From: Thamnidium elegans
Lineage: Eukaryota > Mucoromycota > Mucoromycetes > Mucorales > Mucoraceae
Length of the DNA: 64,000 nucleotides
NCBI GenBank assembly: GCA_025201345.1
Contig: JAIXMG010000015.1
Coordinates: forward strand, 186,001 to 250,000
Direction: 5' to 3'
Shown here piece after piece: positions 56,880-64,000 of this stretch. The position numbers were made by a program, and so were the translations under genes. The notes under the pieces were generated by a model that was not told where the DNA came from, did not search any database, and worked only from the letters and a program-made list of their open reading frames with translations. Within the stretch, counting starts at the first letter, position 1. Each line of letters opens with the position of its first letter.

Positions 56880-57762
56880 AATAGAAACAAATGACAACGA
56901 GTAGATTTATTATTATTATTATTATTATTTTTTAATTTTTTTTTTGTATTTGTGTGTGTGTGTATATATTTTGAGTATATTAAAATTATGCATATAAAGT
57001 TTTGTAACAGTGTTATTACATTTTCAAGACCCTTTAATAGAAACTCCTAGAGGGGGGATTCAACTGTTTTTTTTTCTTTCTTTTTCTTCTTATATCATCC
57101 GAAAGACATTGAAAAAAAGGCATCACTTTACACTATTACCTCTTTTTTTTTTCTCCATAAATTATTGTTATATTCTGCATAGTGTCACGGACAACATCCT
57201 TAAATTCTGGTTCTTTTTTTTTTTTTTTTTTTTATCTTCTGTTTATTATTGTTTTAGATGACTTTTTTTTTTATTTATTTATTAAATTATATTATATTAT
57301 AACGATAAATATTGTTATATATATTATCATCATATTACTTTTAAAGAATGGGGGATAAAAAAGAATAGACGGGATAAAATAATTTTTCAATTATACATTC
57401 CTATGTTCCACACGTACACACACACACACGCACACACTTTTTTGCCCGCACGCGCACTGCACGCACAATCACACAACGACAAAAGAGACAAATTAAAGGA
57501 AAATTTGATTTATGTCCTTTGCCCTTACATTACCAAAGGGGGAAATAAAATTAGGGTTTTATTTATTTCTTGTCCGTTTTCCAAATGGATGCTGTCAAAT
57601 TACCTAAACTTGGTTATAACATATTTAACCTAAATGCAGTTGTCCCTTAACGTGAAAAAAAAGGTATAAATACAAAACGTTCCATAGCCGTTTCCTTTCT
57701 TTTTTATTATATCTTTTCGTATATAACTCTTTCATACAACACTTTTTTTTTAAAAAAACACA
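56880..57762. other. Intergenic region before the Myb-like gene
   Basis: About 880 bp. It holds GT and CA microsatellites (56950-56962, 57416-57439), TTA repeats (56911-56930), T runs, and GTATAAATAC at 57664-57673, about 90-99 bp before the Myb-like ATG, a plausible TATA box. Confidence 0.5.
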
Positions 57763-58276
57763 ATGAAGAGTAAGCACTGAAAAAGAAAAGAAAAAGGTGT
57801 ACACATACTAATACTTTTTTTGTTTTGTTTCTATTGTAGTTGCTGACATGCTTAACCCGACTGTAATTAGTCAACTCTCCTCCCCTCCTCTTTCACCTCA
57901 ACAAGAACAAGCAGAATATTACAACAATAAAAGACAAAGTAATAATGGTAAACCTCGAAGTCGTTTTTCCAATGTAGAGGATGCAATTATCTGTGAAGGT
58001 GTTGCAAGAGGATTAACTTGGGGTCAAATATCAGGTCAATTGCCACACCGAAAACGTGCCACTTGCTTTAACCGATACCGTACACTGCAAGGTATTCGCA
58101 AATCTCGTAAAAGATCGATGCCGGACATGCGATCTCCACCTATCACTCCACCTAACGTATGGTTACCTTCACCTTCTAAAGAACGCCACTCATATTATCA
58201 CAGCAATCCTGTTTTAGTTGCACCTTTACCAACAAGGCTCCCAATACCTTATTCTTATTCAGATCGTATTCACTAA
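57763..58276 (+). CDS. Small Myb/SANT-like DNA-binding protein
   Basis: Two exons, 57763-57769 (7 nt) and 57840-58276; 147 residues starting MKIADMLNPTVISQL. A single Myb/SANT-like domain spans about 42-88: RSRFSNVEDAIICEGVARG, then LTWGQISGQLPHRKRATCFN and RYRTLQGIRKSRKRS, with the spaced tryptophan/aromatic pattern and a basic third helix. The rest is Pro/Ser-rich. A single short Myb repeat like this is common in Mucoromycota and probably binds DNA. An alternative start at MLNP (57850) would skip the first exon, but the 5' intron has good GTAAGC and TTGTAG ends. The target genes are unknown. Confidence 0.8.
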
Positions 58277-58609
58277 AGAAAAACCAATCATTCGTTTTAA
58301 CAAACCAAAATTTTATAATTTATGCCCTCTTTTTTTTCTTTATCTACTCATTTTAACATCATAATTCCTTTTTTTACATAAACGTCATTCATTTTATTAG
58401 CATTCAAACAAAGTAAAGGATTATCCATTATCCTTTAAAGAAATATCCCCTTTTATTTATTTTTTTCATTCAAAGCACTCCTTTCATTCCACTTTCGCAT
58501 CTTTCCCCTCATCCAAAAACTCCCCCCCCCTTTTTTTTATTTATGCCTTAAAAATCAAAATAAAAAATAATAAATATATTTCATTTTATTTCAAAAAAAA
58601 AAAAAAAAC
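58277..58609. terminator. Shared 3' region between convergent genes
   Basis: 333 bp between the Myb-like gene (+) and the Vps3844 gene (-). It is A+T-rich with T runs, a C9 run (58531) and A16 (58592-58608). Both transcripts must end here. Confidence 0.5.
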
Positions 58610-59954
58610 TTAGTCTTGTTTAGGGAGAGATTGAGCCATAATGATACCACCATCAACCATATCACCACTTTGATAGACACAAACAACAACACTAGCAGTG
58701 ATAACAATCAACAAGACAGTAGTCCAGAACAACAATTGGAAATCAGCAACAGAATTAATATATTGACAAGAATCACCAACAAATTGAGAAGATTTACATT
58801 GACAGCTGAAACAGTTCTCCTGGACTTGAGCGCACTGACCATGACCGCTACATTGGTCGGTACCATTGTTACAATCATTCAATGTTTTGAAACAGACACC
58901 TTGTGCAAGTACAGGAACATCACGACGAACTTGGTTTTTAGTAGCAGGTGTCAAGATAAATGTAGAGAATCCGTCAGTAGGGAAGTTTGGTATAATGAAC
59001 TTTTCAAAAAGATCTCTCATTACGAGATTGGCTTCCTTGTATTGTTTGGATTCGAAACCGTATGCCTTACCAAGTGTCTATGGCAAAGCAAAAATGTTAA
59101 TATTCTCTCTATTAACTCACTACTTAGTTATTTTACCTCTAAAGCAGTGATCTCAATCAATTTCATACTAGATGAGCTAAGAGCAAGTGTCTTTGCTTTT
59201 TCAACTTGAATAATAAATTGTTGGTCTGCTTCTTTAGTCTTATCAAAAATGTTGACATCTAAATTACTGAAATCATTGTCAAAGCGTCCAAATGCTTCTT
59301 CAGTAGCTTCAGTATCTTGTCTAATCTCCGTCTAAAAAATAATAATAAATAAACATAAATATACGCGTTTCATGTTGTATATATAAAAAGGAAGGGATGA
59401 AACAAACCTGTTCACTTGCAATCATAATAGCACTATCAGTATCTTTGAAAGCAGACTGAGCCAAAGAGACGTAATCTTTAGATTCATCATCTGAAACAAA
59501 AAGGGTTGTCTCAGCAAGGATATCTATTATAAAAAAAAAATTATTAGTTTTTTTTTAAAAAAAGAATAAAAAGGGGAGAGAGGGAACAGGTACCTTGAGG
59601 TGCTTGAACACCAGAAACAACAACCATCAAGTTGGCGTTTACTTTCTTTGTAAATAAGTCATTAGAAGTAGGTAAGAAAGAATTCATTTGTTGTCCATCT
59701 TGTAACTTGAAAGCGGGATGGTCAGCACTGTTATCCATCATGTGAGAATAGTACATGGAAAAGGCATCCATCGAGACTTGGGGTGTGTTTTCAACTTGTT
59801 GAGCTTCACCATATGACATGTAAACAGCAGAACGAGCTACACATATTAAAGTGTTATTTTTTTATGGTATTTATGTATAAAAAAAAAGGGGAGTGATATT
59901 ACCGAAAACGCTGGATACAAAGGTCGCGACGATAGCACTTGACAATATCTTCAT
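58610..59954 (-). CDS. Vps3844 (DUF3844) type I membrane protein
   Basis: Five exons: 59954-59903, 59836-59594, 59523-59408, 59331-59137, 59077-58610. All phases match; 357 residues. A signal peptide is at 1-18 (MKILSSAIVATFVSSVFA). The lumenal part has no known catalytic motif. The C-terminal cysteine-rich module (CFKTLNDCNNGTDQCSGHGQ, CFSCQCKSSQFVGDSCQ) is EGF-like and is followed by one membrane span (about 313-336, LLFWTTVLLIVITASVVVCV) and a short tail. This is the DUF3844/Vps3844 layout, named from a fission yeast vacuolar-sorting protein. It probably lives in ER, Golgi or vacuolar membranes. The molecular role is unknown. Confidence 0.88.
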
Positions 59955-60081
59955 GTTGGTAAGTGAATAAAATAAAGAAGGAAAAAAAAAAAAAAAAAAA
60001 AGTAGGGCCAAAAAATAGCGCTTAACGGGGAAAAATAACAATATGATAATAATGTGACGTCTTTGTTTTATTTATTTTATT

Positions 60082-61122
60082 TTACATTGGATTGATCTTG
60101 GTAGGATGATGATGGAACAGAGAAGAAAACAAGGCTTTGATTCTACTATGAGATGGTATATTAGGTAAAGGTTTTAATCTCTCTGGATCTATTAATGTGG
60201 TTGAACAAATATCACACACTAGTTCTATTGAGTTTATAACGGTCGGCCAACCTATTTGAGTTGTTTGACACATGGCGCACTGATAATTGATCTCCAGTGT
60301 ATTCACATTCCATCGTGCATCACCGTATAATTCACGATCGCCGTATTCAAAGCAAGCGAGTTGAAAGGTCTTTTGCCATACTTGATGCACGTCTAATGAT
60401 TGGTTTTTTGTAGTTTGATTATAATCCATATTTAACAAGTAAATAGCAGATTCTAATACGACCTGAGCTTGATAACTGTCAAAACCGGACCAAAACTCGC
60501 AGCCTTGCTTTAAATAATCTAGTTGTTGTACTGAAGTCTCGATTGTATCTAATGAACCTCTTCTTTGGGCCGATAATAGATCTTGCTCGGTATACTGTGT
60601 TGAAATAGTCTTTGAAATCGATTTTAAATGATCTCTACACTTTTCCAAGGATTGTCTTATTTCCGAAATTTGTTGTTCTGCTTGACAGTATTTATTACGC
60701 GCTTTAATATACTTGTTCTTTGACTGAGCAGATAGGATTGGAATGGATATAACCGAATAGTAATACTGTTCGGATTTCTTCTTTTTTTCGAGATATCTTT
60801 CAGCAGTGATGCGCATATTCTTTAAATCTTGTTCTATACGGACCTGACGCTGTTCTAATTCCTTTCGTTGAGATCCAATCTTGTTTAAACCTTTGTTTAG
60901 TGATTGATCTCGATCGTTTAATTGTAAAATTAATTTCTCTAGGTAGCGTTTCTTTTCTTGGTATTGTGACTCGATACGGTCTACTACGAGCAGGTATTGC
61001 GCAATGGTTTTACGCCGTTTTTCTACTATATCAATTACTTGCTTTAATTGTTTAAACATTTGCTTTCGATTGGTTAATCCATCATTTACTATTTCTTCTG
61101 CTATCTCAATATTGACAATCAT
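60082..61122 (-). CDS. Coiled-coil protein with C-terminal zinc ribbon
   Basis: Single exon, 346 residues, not recognised as a named family. Residues about 20-180 are a long coiled coil (RRKTIAQYLLVVDRIESQY, ELEQRQVRIEQDLKNMRITA). Residues 205-260 form a helical domain (GFDSYQAQVVLESAIYLLN). The C-terminal region has two CxxC pairs: YQCAMCQTTQ (C282, C285) and LVCDICSTTL (C303, C306), a likely zinc ribbon. No signal peptide or membrane span is seen. The layout (coiled coil then ribbon) suggests a scaffold or adaptor. It could be a distant relative of vesicle-tethering or autophagy coiled-coil proteins, but this is a guess. It is divergent from the cyclotransferase gene, 319 bp apart. Confidence 0.8.
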   Translation of the reverse strand: MIVNIEIAEEIVNDGLTNRKQMFKQLKQVIDIVEKRRKTIAQYLLVVDRIESQYQEKKRYLEKLILQLNDRDQSLNKGLNKIGSQRKELEQRQVRIEQDLKNMRITAERYLEKKKKSEQYYYSVISIPILSAQSKNKYIKARNKYCQAEQQISEIRQSLEKCRDHLKSISKTISTQYTEQDLLSAQRRGSLDTIETSVQQLDYLKQGCEFWSGFDSYQAQVVLESAIYLLNMDYNQTTKNQSLDVHQVWQKTFQLACFEYGDRELYGDARWNVNTLEINYQCAMCQTTQIGWPTVINSIELVCDICSTTLIDPERLKPLPNIPSHSRIKALFSSLFHHHPTKINPM

Positions 61123-61441
61123 ATTATTATTGTTATTATTAGTAAAGAAAAAGAAGTAAAATAAAAGGCGGAAGATTTTTTCCTTAATAAATCCTAATAA
61201 AAAAAGGACCCCTTTTTTTATTGTATTTAAACTTTAATAGTTGAGAATTGAATCCCGAGAAAACATCCATAAAACCACTTTTAATGGTAATTGCGTCACA
61301 AGAGGGGGGGGAAAGCATACGTGTGAGTCACGATAGCTAATATTATTTTTTTCTTTTTGGTTAAATAACTTTTGTTTCTCTAGGATTTTTTTTTTTTTTT
61401 TTTTTTTATCTTTCTGTTTTCATTATTCATTTATTTCTATT
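61123..61441. promoter_or_regulatory. Divergent promoter region
   Basis: 319 bp between the coiled-coil gene (-) and the cyclotransferase-fold gene (+). It contains a GTGAGTCAC sequence at about 61323-61331, close to a bZIP AP-1 site (TGAGTCA), and a run of about 24 T before the plus-strand ATG. Confidence 0.45.
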
Positions 61442-62103
61442 ATGACGGGTTACTCTGCTTTCTTTTATGGTTCACTTATGTCAAACACAGTACTAGCCAG
61501 AGGTAATATATATATTATATATATTGTTTTACCGGGCAGGATTTGATTTTAAAAGAAAAAGCTTAATTTCTTTTAGTTTTATGCGGTGCAAAAGTATCTG
61601 AAAAAGATAAAACTCTTAAATTGGAATCTATTAGATTTCTTAGTGTCGTGTTGAAGGTACTAAAAGAAAAATTTAAATAATTATAACATTTTACTAAGTG
61701 AATATTTTAGGGGTACACACGATCATCATTAAAAGGTGAGGAGTATCCTGCTATTACTACTAGTACGGGTGGCCAAGTAACTGGTATTTTGGCTCAAGGT
61801 TTGACCGCAAAAGATATTGAAGCATTAGATGTATTTGAAGGCGACGTAGGTATTTTTTTTTTTTTTTTTTTTTTGGATCTGTATACATTTACTAATGTAT
61901 CATAGTGGTATCAACGTATTATGGTACAAGTAACACATGATCAAGAGGTTATAGATACCGAGGCTTATCTTTATATTGGAGACCAAGCATTGCTTACAGG
62001 CCAAGAATGGGATTTTGATCAGTTCCTTACCAGCGGTAAAGAACAAAAATGGTTGGATGATCGTTGCGATTTTTATGAGGTGGATACTTTTCACCAAGTT
62101 TAA
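61442..62103 (+). CDS. Gamma-glutamylcyclotransferase-fold (AIG2-like) protein
   Basis: Four exons: 61442-61502, 61577-61656, 61711-61845, 61906-62103. All phases match; 157 residues. The substrate-loop motif AFFYGSLMSNTVL lies at residues 6-18, and the core YPAITTSTGGQVTGILAQGL is followed by the conserved acid in DVFEGDWYQRI. Exon 3 must end before GTAGGT so that EGD joins WYQRI, the family consensus. Related proteins open gamma-glutamyl-amines or serve in glutathione turnover; AIG2-type proteins are often of unknown substrate. No targeting signal is seen, so it is probably cytosolic. A catalytic Glu is plausible in the FEGD motif. Confidence 0.88.
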
Positions 62104-62626
62104 ATAAAGCGGAGCACATATATGCCTTCCTTTTTTTTTTTTAGCTTTTTCGTGTCAAATCACAATAAATTTATTCTTAAATACTATTTAGTTTAAAGTT
62201 GCAGAATACCTTTATACACCTGTTGACATAAACGAGGGTATTGCGTATATTAATCAGTGACACGGTAAAAAAATTTAATTGTAGAAGTGTCTTTAAGCTG
62301 GCTTCTGAAGTTAGAAAAAGAAGAAACAACGTTAAATTGATAGAAGAGTATTCAAAGGTCGTTGAGAATTATTTGAAGAGGACCACAACCTGCACTGTAT
62401 TGTATGACTTATTTATCAGCAGGACTACCGTGTATCTCCACATTATCGATAAGCTGGAGTTTACACTCACTCGCATCAGGTCACGGATAGTGAGTGCGTC
62501 CTGAAAGTTCAGCCTGAAGAATAGAGGGGATTTTTGATTGGCCAACCAAAAATCTTAACAGTAATATTGAAATAGAAACCCTATTTAAGGTTTTTTTTTA
62601 TATCTTTTTTTCTTTTTACAAAAATT
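62104..62626. other. Intergenic region with an ATG-less open frame
   Basis: About 520 bp. The stretch 62241-62504 is open for 87 codons and reads like protein (SVFKLASEVRKRRNNVKLIE), but has no ATG and no clear splice sites, so no gene is called. The seipin promoter lies at the right end. Confidence 0.4.
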
Positions 62627-63994
62627 ATGTCCAGAGCATTTTCTGATACAGACGAATATTCAGACCAAGGCGTAAGCATATACTTATTAATTTATTCTTC
62701 TTTTATTTACCTTACTTCTTTTAGCCTGACTTTCATGTCGTCCCTTCCTCATCACGTTACGATCCTTCGGAACAAGATTATGAAGAGCGACGTTCATCGC
62801 ACGATCTATTACTTGAAGAAGACACATCGTCTTTAAAGACTACAGAAGAAGAAAAGGAGAGAGAAGAAATACCACCCATAGAATGGCACCCAGCAGTACT
62901 CATGTTTGCCAACTTGATAAGAAAAATGTTCTCACCTATCTTTAAAATCATATTTGCTCCAAAGACACAACGAGTGTTGATTAAAAGTTTAGTTGTGATT
63001 ATTGTAACTGCTTGGATTTTAATGACAAGTTTTACAGCTTATCTTACATTCTATCAACGTTATATACCCAAAACTGCACATGTAGAGCCCATTTATTTTC
63101 AATATACACAAGTTGAACTACCCCAAGGTCAGGTTCAATTCACAGGTCCCAATCCAGATATGGTAAAGAACTTATTTTGTGTACTATTATATATATATAT
63201 ATATATGTATATTTAATTGTGTCATTTTAAATAGCCTTTAAGAAGTGATCAAGCTTATGATGTATCAGTTCAACTTCATGTACCTACATCAGACATCAAT
63301 TTTAATTTGGGTAACTTCATGGTACATGTCGAATTATTAACTCAAAATGGAACTATATTGACACAATCCAGTCGACCTGCTATTCTTCGATATCAATCTA
63401 ATACACAACGTGTTTTACATGTATTGGCTAAAGCTATACCATTATTAGTGGGGTGGACTGAAGAAAGTCAAAATATTAATGTCATGTTATTGGAAAATCA
63501 AATTGATAAAAAGGTAACTTTTTTTTTGGCACATGAAAAATAGTAATAAATTAAATGTTGTTTTTAGACCCATCCAATTACACATGCTCGTGTTACCTTG
63601 TCTTCATCTAAATTACAAGTATATGATGCCTATATCAGTGTTGTTGCTGATTTCCGTGGATTAAGGTACATAATAAAAAAAAATAAGGCGACTCATCGTA
63701 ATATACTAACATCCTCTTTTTTTTTTATTATTCAATAGATACTACATGTATCATCGTAGAATATCCACTGCAATTGTATTTATGATCCTATTTACAGTGA
63801 TAGAAGTTATTTTTGCTTCAATTGCATGGAAAGTATTTGGAGAAAACCTTTGGGAGAAACTAAACGAATTATTCGCAGCAGAAGAAATCGCAGCATCCGA
63901 AGTAGATGCGACTACAGAACGCACTAGTCAATATAATACAGATGAGGAAGTAGAAGAGGATGATGATGACGATGCTTATTTAACAGAAGAATAA
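62627..63994 (+). CDS. SEI1: Seipin, ER lipid-droplet biogenesis protein
   Basis: Five exons: 62627-62671, 62725-63162, 63235-63513, 63568-63665, 63739-63994. All phases match; 371 residues. The cytosolic N-terminus is acidic; TM1 is at about 103-125 (SLVVIIVTAWILMTSFTAYL), the lumenal beta-sandwich spans about 126-290 (YDVSVQLHVPTSDINFNLGN, VHVELLTQNGTIL, AILRYQSNTQ), and TM2 at about 295-316 (STAIVFMILFTVIEVIFASI). The C-tail is very acidic (DEEVEEDDDDDAY). This is the seipin layout. Seipin rings sit at ER-lipid droplet contacts and control triacylglycerol droplet formation. Length is close to fungal and animal orthologues, 285-460 residues. Confidence 0.93.
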
Positions 63995-64000
63995 AATACT

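Noticed and set aside
58616..59209. 197-codon plus-strand ORF
   Set aside because: It is antisense to the well-supported Vps3844 exons; the frame is open only by chance.
62241..62504. 87-codon frame between the cyclotransferase and seipin genes
   Set aside because: It has no ATG and no convincing splice sites. It reads somewhat like protein but cannot be supported as a gene.

Overview
This window is nuclear DNA from an early-diverging filamentous fungus. The best fit is Mucoromycota/Mucorales, which is an inference. The evidence is very high A+T, abundant A or T homopolymers, protein genes cut by many introns of about 50-110 nt with GT/AG ends, and a gene set typical of such fungi: standalone PAS protein, Num1-type PH protein, Kre9-like secreted proteins and an ENA-like P-type ATPase. 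No tRNA, rRNA, CRISPR or bacterial-type operon was found. Exon models below were built by joining GT-AG introns so that phases match. Models described as complete have consistent phases throughout.

Layout, left to right. 0-2.1 kb: a COX18/OXA-type mitochondrial insertase and a hexapeptide-repeat acetyltransferase, both on the minus strand. 2.1-8.4 kb: gene-poor DNA with one doubtful small ORF and a broken C2H2 zinc-finger gene. 8.5-11.7 kb: a divergent pair, a multi-spanning membrane protein (-) and an ER protein disulfide isomerase with a C-terminal RDEL (+). 13.5-19.9 kb: a USP7/Ubp15 deubiquitinase and a Num1/Mcp5-type cortical PH protein. 19.9-27.5 kb: a repeat-rich gene desert with at least four decaying copies of an unrecognised cysteine-rich coding unit, flanked by two related repeat blocks. 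27.5-34.4 kb: PAS protein, a 13-exon P-type cation ATPase with a novel-looking N-terminal extension, and a C2H2 transcription factor (-). 34.4-39.3 kb: a desert plus an unrecognised frameshifted gene (or gene pair) next to an inverted repeat.

39.3-44.7 kb: ATP synthase subunit d, a PQ-loop transporter and PAT1. 45.2-47.4 kb: coding remnants that cannot be joined cleanly. 47.6-49.1 kb: a membrane-anchored SGNH hydrolase. 50.7-54.0 kb: ribosomal protein eL6, a small ORF and a convergent pair of Kre9-like secreted proteins. 54.4-54.9 kb: a dead Pif1-type helicase fragment. 55.7-58.3 kb: an Acl4-type ribosome-assembly TPR protein and a small Myb-like protein. 58.6-64 kb: a Vps3844 (DUF3844) membrane protein, a coiled-coil/zinc-ribbon protein, a gamma-glutamylcyclotransferase-fold protein and seipin.

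The intact genes are mostly unrelated housekeeping genes, each with its own promoter. Several sit in divergent pairs (8.5/10.1 kb, 51.7/52.4 kb, 61.1/61.4 kb) or convergent pairs (41.6/41.8 kb, 53.6 kb, 58.3/58.6 kb). The most unusual material is the decaying cysteine-rich tandem family at 23.1-25.3 kb, the inverted-repeat element at 37.1-38.7 kb, and the unexplained N-terminal domain on the P-type ATPase.
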